A stretch of 64,000 nucleotides of DNA, from assembly GCA_024509875.1 (NCBI GenBank), contig JAMPIV010012444.1, positions 62,001 through 126,000 of the forward strand, in the 5' to 3' direction. Shown here piece after piece: positions 1 through 9,945 of the stretch; within the stretch, counting starts at the first letter, position 1, and every line of letters begins with the position of its first letter. This DNA is from Oreohelix idahoensis (taxonomy: Eukaryota > Mollusca > Gastropoda > Stylommatophora > Oreohelicidae). The notes under the pieces are model-generated. The model did no database searches, was not told where the DNA came from, and saw nothing but the letters and a program-made list of their open reading frames with translations. Both the position numbers and the translations under genes were made by a program.

Positions 1-876
1 TACACTGTGCTTCTATCATGAGTATATCCAAAGTTTTTTTTAAGTTGCACAGGGACTTTATGGACACTGTGACAGAATAACCTCGAACGTCACATTTACC
101 TGTGCCATACTATAATTCATTATGTGCTCTACAATTTGGTTTTTCCCACCTCGATGGTATTAGGTATTTTCGATTAATTGTTTACACTCCCTTTCGTCAA
201 TTGCGGTTATGTCGGGACTTCAGCGACTTTCTTTTGCTGATTAGGGTAATCAATACCTTTCGTTTGAACCCATACTGATACCTGGGATCAGTAGAGAGAA
301 GTGTGGTTTACTAATATGTAACACATTTTCCTGCCAGGCCGTCCATGGGGGCGGCCGATTAATAAGTAAACAACCTTGGGATGATCACAGTCGACTATCT
401 TATCGCTGGGAATGTCTCTGTCGGACCAAGTTGTTGTCAATGTTTGCTGGGCCGGGTGAACGTCATAATCGTTTGAGGACAAGACTTGTCGGAAGAATAA
501 TTATCCATCATGAAAAAAGTACCTATAATATATTACGTGGTCGTGAGTGTAAACATGATTGATAATAGACGGAAGCTGGCATACAATATATGATGACAGC
601 AAACAACAAATTTATTTTTGCGTTTTTTACGCAGGAATTTTTCGTGAGAGAAGTGGAAATATACGCATCTTGCATGCTATTGGCTTGGCATTTGCGATGT
701 AAAAATGCAGAATTTCTAATTGGAGCCTTTTTATATAATAGCAATCTAGATGTGGGCCGAATGCTGCCTTATAACGTAACGCATTGTGAGTTTACCAGAC
801 TGTAAAATTCCACTCATCAAGAAGACAGTCAGACAAGCCAGAGAATGGAATTGGATCAGGATTCCATTTTATTTTT

Positions 877-1220
877 TTTTCCGTACGCCCGCTAATACTC
901 GAGGCGAAATCTCAGGTTATTGTTAATGTCTAACCTGACATTGATTTTACGTGAGTATCCCTTTTCTGGTACAGAGACAGGTGTCCCTCGCCATTCAGGC
1001 AGATACTCGCCGATTTCGGAGGTACCCATTAGAGCTGGGGCGGCTCAGAAGCCGCCAATCCCTGGTCGACGACATTCCTTCAAATGTCCTCGCCAGGTCT
1101 CGAGTTAATCCAGTCCAATTCCCGGTCGACGAAAAATCCTCAAATGCCGTCGCCCGGGTTTGATCCTGAATCACCCGGTCGCCAGAGCGGTGTTGTAACC
1201 ACTACGCTAGCGCGGCTCCC
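877..1220 (-). mobile_element. tRNA-derived SINE, family 1, copy 1
   Basis: The minus strand begins at 1220 with a tRNA-like head: a GCGCTAGCGTAGTGGTTA A-box region and a degenerate GGATCAAACCC B box. A body follows that matches the copies at 29287-29575 and 57320-57582. The body contains an internal duplication of a short GTCGACGA-type segment that copy 2 lacks. It sits inside the foreign block of Rep-A copy a. Confidence 0.75.
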
Positions 1221-1339
1221 TATTCCACTTTAAAGAACCGGACAACGTGTTTGAGCATCTTGTGGACTTACTCTCAAGAAAACAATACCTTCAATAATAC
1301 GGAAAGTTCGGAATCCTAGGAACCTGAACACTAAGTCTT

Positions 1340-1645
1340 TCTTCTTCTTTGATCCTTAGCCGCCGACCGTCAAAGCAGTCAGTGGCCATCACGTCTAGTG
1401 GCGTCTTGTAGGGCAACAACAAATTGATTCCACTTTGCTCGGTCGGTGGCCATCCTTCGTACAGTGCCCCAACTCTGGTTCATTCTTTGCATCTCAGCCT
1501 CTACAGTCCTCCGCCAGGTTGTTTTTGGTCGGCCTCTCTTTCGTTTTCCTTTATGGGGTCCAAAGCATAGCTGTTCTTGTGATGGCATCGGGGTCTCTTC
1601 TGAGGACATGGCCAACCCAGCTCCAGCGTCTGCCAGCTAACTAAG
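1340..1645 (-). mobile_element. RTE-like LINE 3' fragment
   Basis: Minus-strand translation of about 1615-1379 gives the C-terminal tail of a LINE ORF, with a KRKRGRPKTTWRRTVEAEM motif and a downstream DRAKWNQFV block. The same motif layout occurs in the LINE fragments at 16741-17490, 55850-56435 and 57598-57900. The tail on the minus strand is A/G-rich (AAGAAGAAG). It is 5'-truncated and the upstream part is frameshifted. No target duplication was found. Confidence 0.7.
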
Positions 1646-3184
1646 TCAAAGTGGGATTCTATTTGCAAAGTAATACCCCAGACCACATGTAAGAGGCATC
1701 TTAATCAAGTTGCCTTAACTATTTATCTGAGCCAGAAGTCAGTCTGTATTCCCAAAGAAATGTGGAGTAATTTGTACATTACATAATTCTATATTTTGCG
1801 TTTAGTACACGTGAATATTGCTAGTGGATGTCCAAGTCATACGAGCCTGACAACTTCAGCATATAGAATGATGGTTTCATGAACCATCACTGCTAAAGCA
1901 GATGGTTGTTTTATGAGGGTTTCTCATTGAGAACTAAAAGCGAGGTAGTCCCAAGTTCCAGATGGAGCAGGGAGTGTATGATGATAGAACTAATGTACAT
2001 ACTTATTATAGTAACCTTTTCAACCAGTGCAAATGTAAATGTAAACATGTTAAATATAAATGCAATGGATGTTTTCCGCTCACTGGGATTAAAATTAATG
2101 TTTTGATAGGGTAAAGTTGTGAGGCACATGGGATGGTAGAATGGAAAAGGGGAGACACCTGATTTTTGTGTCAGGAAACCCAATATTCAAGAGGATATTT
2201 ATTTCTCTCTGGGTTCGTGATACTAATCGGTGGTACCTCTTGGTGGTGCTATCTGTGGAAAAAGTGAGTGTTATAAGTGGCCTGCAGTCAAAGCTAGACT
2301 CCTACAGCAGACGGGTCTTAACAGACGCTGGACCATCTTCGCAATTACCCACGATACTAAGAGGGAGGTTTTGCTGCCACCAGACCTGACCAGTGACGAA
2401 AGTGAACCAGTCCATAACCTGCAAAGAAAAAGCATATCCTGGCGCAGAAACCAACCGACATCTTACTGGCAGCTAAGTACCCATTCAAAGCTGCCAAGTG
2501 AACTCTCTACTAATGACTTTTTTTCCAAATCAGACCATCACCTGTGAAGAAATTTTGAAGAATCTATCTAAATTCACCCCACCCTTATTTATTTTACATT
2601 TGTTAACGATAATTGATTATTATAGTTGATTTAGTCATTTTGAATGGATTGCTCGCGTGTGTTTCAATCACTTTCAATACCTATAATAGAGGTATTTAAG
2701 TAATATTTTACTGAGTTAAATCAGTTGGGAGGCTCATCAGAACGAGCAAAATCCTAACTCATGGAAGGTCTGGAAAGATCAAACGTTTACACGGCCTAGA
2801 TCCTATCGGCCGTAGTACTTGATTTCTTTAAATTCTTATGAGGCTGCCTAGAATTAAAGCACCATTCTTCAATTCACATCTCTGCCAAGAGTAATTTTGA
2901 GCGAAAGATATACACCTTCGAAGTTTGGCCACTATTGGACCATCACCGAAGAGCAATAGGAGTAAATCCTGTGACAGACACCCTGAATAGGATCTACGTG
3001 ATTTTGTTATGAGTTGTCTTACTATCTTTGTCTCTTTTAGGAAATTATATTTAGACTTGTTATCGGTTCATGGATTACTTGTAACACTGGCCACTTGCAG
3101 TATCATCGTTCTATAATACATTATCTCTTTGCCCTAGGTTTTATGTCGTGAGTTTTCTTACTCTTATTCAACACATGAACTGAC

Positions 3185-3189
3185 GTTAC
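3185..3189. other. Target-site duplication GTTAC (left)
   Basis: The five bases GTTAC directly precede the TG end of the left LTR and recur at 13901-13905 after the CA end of the right LTR. A 5-bp duplication is usual for Ty3/gypsy integration, so both outer ends of the element are defined. Confidence 0.9.
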
Positions 3190-3631
3190 TGTGGCGTGAG
3201 GTTTTATTTGGCTCTTGGATCAGTATAGTACTGACAATTACAGAAATAGAATTTCTGCAGAAAATGGTGAAGTCCCAGTGTCTGAGAGAACTACTGGTAT
3301 CACAAATTAGTTACGGCTGTGAATGTTCTGATCTCGAAAAATTAGTAGAGAGGAGACCGACATAAATTTCCACCTCCGCTGTGTAACTAACTGTGATATT
3401 AAGACACGGAAACAGATTTTACTTAACAATGATAAAATTGACAAGTCTTCAAATACAGATTCCTTATTATTTATTTAGTATATACACTATCTACTCTTGT
3501 GCTGAAGGGTGAATGTTGAAAAATGGAATGTAATGGATTTGTAAGTTTACATATGATTTACAAATATTTATATAGATATATAAATATATTACAACAAGTT
3601 TTCCAATTATAGGAACAAAAAAATTATATCA

Positions 3632-5133
3632 TGTAAAGATGTAGTTAAAGCGGTACTGTAAATGGGTAACTCACTCTAGTCCTGAGTTAGGGAAGGCAAA
3701 GGCAGCTGTAAGAAGTAGTTTCCCTCTGAGGCTCCAGGAGGAGCAGGCCCTTAACTTGGTCAATTCAACCGACGCAGGATGGTGTAAATATGGAGTGAGA
3801 GTGTAGAGTGTTATAAACGCGAATGATGGAATGTTCGTATCTTGACCAATCTAAAGCACTCATTCACTCATGTCTATAAGGCACCAATGCAGACTGCTGG
3901 AATCTTTTCATACAATTTATTCAGACGCACATACTGGGACAGAACGAATAGATCATAAGTACATGTTGACACATCAATCTTCAGGCATGAATAGTAGATC
4001 CCATGTTATGGAACATTCAAATATAATGGGTGGTACTAAACAGCATTCAATGTTGTTATACATTATGGCCGCATCCCCTATCTGACTGAACGCGTCAGTA
4101 AAGGCGGATCGGTAAACAAATGAAGAGTTCGATGGACGAACCTTCTTTCCCTTGCTAAGTTCTTAGGTTGCTTATATTCAATGTTTATATCATACTGTGA
4201 ACCCACGATAAGGTGGTTTCATATAAATGAGATCTCCATGCCACTGTCCGAATAGTAAGATACACGACCCGTTCTCTGGACAGTGATCTATAATGATGAC
4301 AGGAATACAAAAATGGCCTCCTTCCCTGAGCTTTTGCTCACTCGCCCAGCAGAAGAATAATCATCAGCCAAAGTTGATTCAAAACTTGAATAAGTATAAC
4401 TTTCTAGAGTTACCATACAGTCCCTTTGTCAGAAGGTTACTTCTTGAAGACATAAGCGCTGATGGAACCTGTCATCTACAACAATGTCTAGTTAAACGAC
4501 CAACGATGCACGAAAATACGTTGCTTCATCTAGGTCTAACCATAAGGAGATCGTCAAAAAGGAGGGGATTTACCTTGTGTCTGAATAGTACATAATACAG
4601 TACATGAGGAGAGTCTCTAAGACTATAATCTTGTAGAAACACAATCTCCTACTGAAGAAATCACTTCATAAATCATTTTCCACTCTAGAAAGGACCAACC
4701 CTGGAAATGCGTGACCAGCCATTGTAGGCGGCAATATCGGAACTCATCACGACTCGCCAAGACAACCAATACCTCCGCTAGAGCGGCATAAAGAATATAG
4801 TCCTGCCTACCCATACAAAATATACAATATATGACTGAATCTACTTGCACTAATAATATGTAATACATATGAATTATGGCCATAAACATTCTAAGAACGA
4901 TCAATCTATTTTCTGGCTATGACAAATGATGAATGCCAAAATATAAGTATTCTTCCGCCCGATCAATATCAGGGAGATTATCCATATAATCAAACGTATG
5001 AATCAAACATGGATTATCTGGCTTTACAAAAGAAAGCATTTTCGTACCCAATTAAATACAACAATATATTTTCCATATTAAACATACATATCATACATTT
5101 GTAATCTGTGCATTCAAAAATATGTATCCAACA
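3632..5133. mobile_element. 1502-bp TG...CA insertion within the 3' LTR
   Basis: The undisturbed site is visible in the 5' LTR near 12145, where TATCA occurs once. Here TATCA occurs at 3627-3631 and again at 5134-5138, and the sequence between them starts TGTAAAGATG and ends CCAACA. A 5-bp duplication with TG...CA ends fits a solo LTR of another LTR retrotransposon. A fragment of tRNA-SINE family 3 lies just inside its left end. No coding domain was recognised in it. The alternative is a SINE-headed composite insertion. Confidence 0.65.
3645..3755 (+). mobile_element. tRNA-SINE family 3 fragment
   Basis: It matches the middle of the SINE at 30955-31200: a GTAGTTAAAGCGG-like head, then TGTAAATGGGTAACTCACTC and GAGTTAGGGAAGGCAAAGGCAGC. 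The B-box segment is deleted. Confidence 0.6.
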
Positions 5134-5671
5134 TATCAGCTGTGCTGTTATTCAATTATAGTACAGGTATCAGCTGTGCTGTTAATTACGTCTATAACAA
5201 TTATTAGCTATGCTGTTAATCATGTCTCTTTCTACGCTAAATCTCTTTCTCGTCACTGACACTAACTTTTGCTCACAATGCTGACAGAAATGGTACTAAT
5301 GTGTACTCATCTCTATAAGGTCTGTTCTTCTTTGTTTGGTTCACACAACAACGGCTGAGGATCGTTCCTTTAGCCCACCCAAGACTGAGGGGGACCAAAG
5401 ATGTACATTCTGTGCAACCTCTATGCTCCTGCGGAGTTCCAGGCAGCTGGATTGACGACCCACGATCTCAGTTTTGATGACACGAATAAAACCTGTAACA
5501 AGGAAAAATAGGGGCTAATTTCTGTCCTCAAGCCCACCTATTTCTAGTGTGGGTGAAATGAGCGTGTCTCAGGTGTCTGCATGTAGGATGAATGACAACA
5601 TGGCTCAGTATGATTTAGTAATAGCGAGACAAGACAGGTGTCTACTTGCAAAACATTCTTTCTGATAAACT

Positions 5672-5806
5672 AATACATGGATACATTCAATAATATAAAT
5701 TCAATACATGAATACATCCAATAATATAAATTCAATACATGAATACATTCAATACATGAATACATCCCATAATATAAATTCAATACATGAATACATCCAA
5801 TAATAT
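5672..5806. repeat. LTR minisatellite 1 (AATACATGAATACATCC units)
   Basis: Tandem copies of about 31 bp built from ATACATGAATACATCCAATAATATAAATTC variants. The counterpart in the 5' LTR is about 12680-12815. Long open frames across this stretch are artefacts of the repeat. Confidence 0.8.
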
Positions 5807-5925
5807 GTACACCTAGGTGTGATACAACCATTTCCTTCCCCCTATAATATACCAGGTCCTCTCTGACAAGTGCTATACAAGCTGGTAACACATATCCTAA
5901 CAATATTGTTATGTTCTTATGATAG

Positions 5926-6310
5926 GAGTATATGAGACGAGGACTGTTTGGTGATATATCAGGTGGGAGTTATAGGAGACAATAGATTGGTGTTAGATGA
6001 GACAATAGATTGAGTCTTAACAAGGACTGTTTTGGTTATATTTCAGTTGGTTTTATCTGAGATAATAGACTGAAGTTATGTGAGACAATAGATTGAGTTA
6101 TAGGAGACAATAGATTGAGTCCTAACAAGGACTGTTTTGGTTATATTTCAGTTGGTTTTATCTGAGATAATAGACTGAAGTTATAGGAGACAATAGATTG
6201 AGTTATATGAGACAATAGATTGAGTCCTAACAAGGACTGTTTTGGTTATATTTCAGTTGGTCTGAGATAATAGATTGAAGTTATAGGAGATAATAGGTTG
6301 AAGTATGAGT
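5926..6310. repeat. LTR tandem repeat 2 (about 108-bp units)
   Basis: Units contain CTAACAAGGACTGTTTTGG, TTATATTTCAGTTGG, a GAGATAATAGACTGAAG block and GAGACAATAGATTGAG. There are three copies of the TGTTTTGGTTATATTTCAG segment here and two in the 5' LTR (12918-13205). This copy-number change accounts for most of the length difference between the LTRs. Confidence 0.85.
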
Positions 6311-6693
6311 CCTATTAGTCTTCGTCTTCATCAATCCATATCAGGAAATACAATCCTTATACCTAATGCCCCAAGATACAATCAGTAACCTGATACATTC
6401 ATAGTGAACCAAAATATATTAAATATATACAGGTGTAGGTATTATAAATGACACACAACAAATACCAACATTATAGACCTGCTGTACCTATTTTCCTACC
6501 AGTTTATAGTGAATTATATTTACCCTCTAAGATTTTTTAAACCGGCCAGGTTTTGACTCGACTTAGTGAAGCAGGCTGCAGGTCAATGCACTCCAGGTAA
6601 GCTATAAATCAAAGTTGACAGCTCCTCTTATTCAGTCGGTCGTCTCTCTGGCTTCGTGTCGGGTTGCGTGCTTTTGCATAAAATCTCGCCCGA

Positions 6694-6700
6694 TTATATA
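6694..6700 (-). promoter_or_regulatory. TATA-like box in the 3' LTR of element 1
   Basis: The minus strand reads CCTATATAATCGGGCG. It is conserved in the 5' LTR at 13593-13599, where it would drive the element. It lies about 300 bp inside the U3 end. Confidence 0.45.
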
Positions 6701-6810
6701 GGTAGATGAATGCTTAAGCCAAGCTTTTGGTTGGTTCCTGGCGGGGTAAGCTGATTGGTTTCTTGCAGTTTAGCCCCGGCGTCGTACAGACTAATTTTAT
6801 TCTGTTTTTT

Positions 6811-6840
6811 CCGCCATCTTGCGTGAACAAGATGGCCGCG
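6811..6840. promoter_or_regulatory. Inverted pair of YY1-like sites (3' LTR)
   Basis: CCGCCATCTTG and CAAGATGGCCGCG form an inverted pair with a short spacer. GCCATCTTG is the known core of YY1 sites. The pair is conserved in the 5' LTR at 13710-13739, about 110-140 bp upstream of the TATA-like box on the minus strand. Binding is inferred from the motif only. Confidence 0.45.
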
Positions 6841-7000
6841 ACCCACATCCAAAAAAAACAGGGCTTAAGTATTTTTCCTGGCGTAACTTCTTGTAATTTA
6901 TTCCGGCTCAGCAACTGTGCGTTGATTGGCTGGGGCAAATTTGTATCCCGACATAATGATTTAACAAAGTAGTGGGGTTACACACACTCGTTTCACGACA

Positions 7001-7017
7001 TAGCCCCATCCTTTCCT
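7001..7017 (-). other. Polypurine tract of element 1
   Basis: The minus strand reads AGGAAAGGATGGGGCTA and abuts the TG start of the 3' LTR. This is where plus-strand DNA priming would occur in reverse transcription. Confidence 0.7.
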
Positions 7018-7074
7018 AGCTGTGACCTGTCATAGCTGAAGTGTAAACACCTGCTGTAGTTAATTATTTTGCGT

Positions 7075-9945
7075 CTATCCTTCCAGAGTAATAGGGTGTC
7101 GACTTAAAAAATCAGCTCCTACATTGTCTCTTCCCGGAATGTAATTCACGGTAAAGGAATAAGGCGCCAGAAGCAGACTCCACCTTAACAATCTCGAATT
7201 TAACTTTTTAGATGCAGCCAAGAATGTTAAAGGCTGATGATCGCTTTGGACAATGAAGAGTGTCCCATACAGGTAAGATGAAAATTTGTCGATGGACCAA
7301 ATTAAAGCCAAACATTCTTTCTCTATGGTCGAGTAGTTCAACTCGGCTGCATTCAGCTTCCCACTGGCGTAGGCGACTGGTAAAAGTTCCTCCGGCTGGG
7401 CTTTTGATTTCTGCAAGAGAGTTGCACCAATATCTATACTGCTAGCGTCCGTCCTTAATACAAATTCCTGTGTGATATCGGGTAGCGTAAGGATTGGTTT
7501 GCTGGTGAGTTTTGCTTTTAGCTCTGTGTAAGCTTTTTCACAATCAGCATTCCATTGGATTTTATCAGGCTGTCCTTTCTTAGTTAAGTTAGTTAATGGT
7601 GCACACAGAGAGTTAAAGTGGGGTATGTACTTCTGATAGAACCCACATAATGACACGAATGATCTCACATCTTTCTTCGTTTGAGGTCTGGGTGCCTTCT
7701 TTAACTTCTCTATATTCTTTGGGTCAGGAGACATATGACCTGTAGAAATAGTGTGACCTAGGAATTCCAACTCCTTACAACCGATATAGCACTTGGTTGG
7801 ACGTGCAGTCAATCCAGTTTCTCTCAGCCTGTCAAACAACATAAAAAGCGCTACTATATGCTCTTCAAATGTGTTTGTAGCAACAAGAATGTCATCCATA
7901 AAGTTAGTGATATGGGGATTTTGTAGAGGTTCCAATAATTTCCTCATCATTCTTGAAAAGATACTGGGAGCATTTTTCAGCCCAAAGGGTAGTACATTAA
8001 ACTCGTAGTGTCCGTCTGATGTACTAAATGCCAGCATTTTCCTAACTTCTGGTTTCACTGGTATTTGGTAGTATGCCTTGCTTAGATCTACCTTCGATAA
8101 ACACCTAGCCTTACTCAGTGTAGAGAACAGCTGGTTGGTGTCTGGTAATGGGTCCACCTGAGATTCTGTGATAGCATTAAGGTTCCTGTAGTCAATACAT
8201 AACCTGTGTTCACCACTCGGTTTTCTTAATAGCACCACACTTGAGCTATAGGGAGAGTCTGACTTCGAGATAATTTTCTCCTTCAACAGATAATCAACTT
8301 CCTCCCTTAGTGCTTGGGCTTTCGCATAGGGTATAGGGTATGTTCTCATGCATACTGGGGTAGGGTCTGTAACTTTCATGTCGTACTCTAACAGATTCGT
8401 ACGACCTGGCTTATATGTGAGCACATCAGCATGGGTTTCCAACACTTTCTGAACCCTCTTCTTCTGCTCTGGAGTTAAATGTTCACTAATATTTACTTGA
8501 ACATAATCCTCTGTAGTTGTGAGTGGATACTCCAAAGAGTGAAGTGGTTCACCATGCATTTCTGTTGCAATGGCTAGGGTCATGATATGTGCAACTTCTG
8601 ATGATTCCTTGTCATAGTATTTTTTAATAAGATTGACATGATATACCTTCTCTTTTCCTTTCTTGTCAATCTTATAATTAGTCCTGGAAAGTTTCTCCAG
8701 TATGACATAGGGTCCCTGCCATCCAATCTGCAATTTATTATTGCTGCTTGGCAACAGTAATAACACCTTTTCACCCACCTCCAGTTCCCTATCCTTTGCT
8801 TTTTTGTTGTAGTACGCAGCATGCTTTCTCCTGGCCTGTCTTAAGTTCTCATTGGCCAGTTTCCAACCTGCTTTCGATCGAGATGTCAACTCGTTGACGT
8901 ACTGGTATGAGGAAGTCACTGTTTCCTCTGCTTTTTCATCAGTCCATGTCCGCAGCAATGCTTCCAGTGGACCTTTTATTGGTCTTCCAAACAACAATGT
9001 AGCTGGAGCCAATCCAGTTGAATTGTGGGGTACTTCCCTATATGCAAATAGTGCCGCGGGTAAGTATGTATCCCAAGTATCAGGTTTTTCACTCGCCAGC
9101 TTTCTAAGGATTGAAATTAGCGTACCATTGAACCGCTCAACTTGACCGTTCCCTTTGGCATGGTAGGGACTACAATGATAATGCCTGGCTTGAAATATCC
9201 TGAATACTTCTTATGTTAGCTTTCCCTTAAACTGAGACCCATTGTCAGTCAATATCTGATGCGGGAAACGTAATCGGGTGAATATTGTCAACAGGGCCTA
9301 TGCCACATGCTTTGAATCTATAGCTGAAATGGCCACTGCTTCTCCCCACATAGAGCAAGTATCAACCAAGGTTAAGATGTAAGCATTTCTCTTCTTGGTC
9401 CTAGTGAGGGGTCCAACAATATCCACTGCAACACGTTCAAAAGGGGTTCCCATAATGGGCATTTCTCCCAGTGTTGCTGGTGCAGTCCTATGCTTAGGAG
9501 CTACTCTTTGGCATTCTGGACAGGATCTTACATATCTTTTTATGTCCTCTGTGATTCCTGGCCAAAAGTAGTGACAGGCTATCCTTTGTCCAGTGGCCCC
9601 TATTCCCATATGTCCACTAAAGGGTATAGCATGTCCTAGCGTCATAACCTTCTCCCTGTAAGATTTTGGCACTACAAGCTGTCCATGCCCTTTAGGTCCC
9701 GTTCCAGCTTTTCTGTATAGTAGGCCATTCTTCATATACAAGTCTCCTTTCTCTGGAGGATTATGTGCTTTAGGCAATTTGCCAAAACAAGGCTTCAGTG
9801 TGCTGTCTGCTGCTTGAGCCTTTTTCATCTCTTCTGGATAAGTATTGATAGGATTCTCCTCCATTTTCCTGGAGCTTTCCCTGATCTGGACTGTTGCCAT
9901 AACTACAGGTTTTGTAGGTTCTCCAAGGAAAACATACCACACCCC
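7075..9945 (-). pseudogene. pol: pol of element 1: integrase, then reverse transcriptase, then RNase H
   Basis: One minus-strand frame encodes, in order: an integrase zinc finger (about 9690-9520, ending RSCPECQRV); the catalytic core with VAVDIVGPL, LTDNGSQF and GNGQVERFNG (exactly 35 residues between the second Asp and the Glu, counting a stop); a GPY/F module (GWQGPYVILEKL, about 8730-8600); reverse transcriptase with LCIDYRNLN, KVDLSKAYYQIPV and FMDDILVAT (catalytic aspartates near 7893-7904); and RNase H with RTDASS, STIEKECLALIW and SDHQPL. The frame is broken only by TAG at 9298-9300 and TAA at 9211-9213, both inside the integrase core. Relative to gag it is in the -1 frame. The order integrase-RT-RH is the reverse of most Ty3/gypsy elements and fits Gmr1. 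Confidence 0.93.

Larger units (their letters stand above)
80..2975 (-). repeat. Rep-A dispersed repeat, copy a (interrupted)
   Basis: Read on the minus strand, 2975 down to about 1690 and then 775 down to about 80 match the other Rep-A copies at 22536-26322, 26323-29280, 32118-45426 and 50240-51928. The block 776-1680 is foreign and holds a SINE and a LINE fragment. On the minus strand the repeat starts near 2970 with a TGTCAC-type end, as the other copies do. No open frame of note lies inside. The family could be the LTR of an unseen retrotransposon or a long non-autonomous element. The far end near position 80 is not resolved. Confidence 0.6.
3190..7000 (-). repeat. 3' LTR of element 1, with a 1.5-kb insertion
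   Basis: It matches 11706-13900 along its whole length once 3632-5133 is removed. The remaining length is about 2.3 kb, roughly 109 bp more than the 5' LTR. The excess corresponds to one extra unit of the GAGACAATAGATTGAG-type tandem repeat near 5930-6310. Ends are TGTGGCG...CACGACA on the plus strand. LTRs above 2 kb are long for Ty3/gypsy. Confidence 0.92.

Noticed and set aside
4293..4904. 100- and 93-codon frames inside the 1.5-kb insertion
   Set aside because: Opposite strands, no recognised domain, and lengths expected by chance in such sequence.
5670..5903. 77-codon minus-strand frame rich in Tyr, Cys and Ile (also at 12679-12912)
   Set aside because: It is the translation of the LTR minisatellite, present in both LTRs, with no coding signature.
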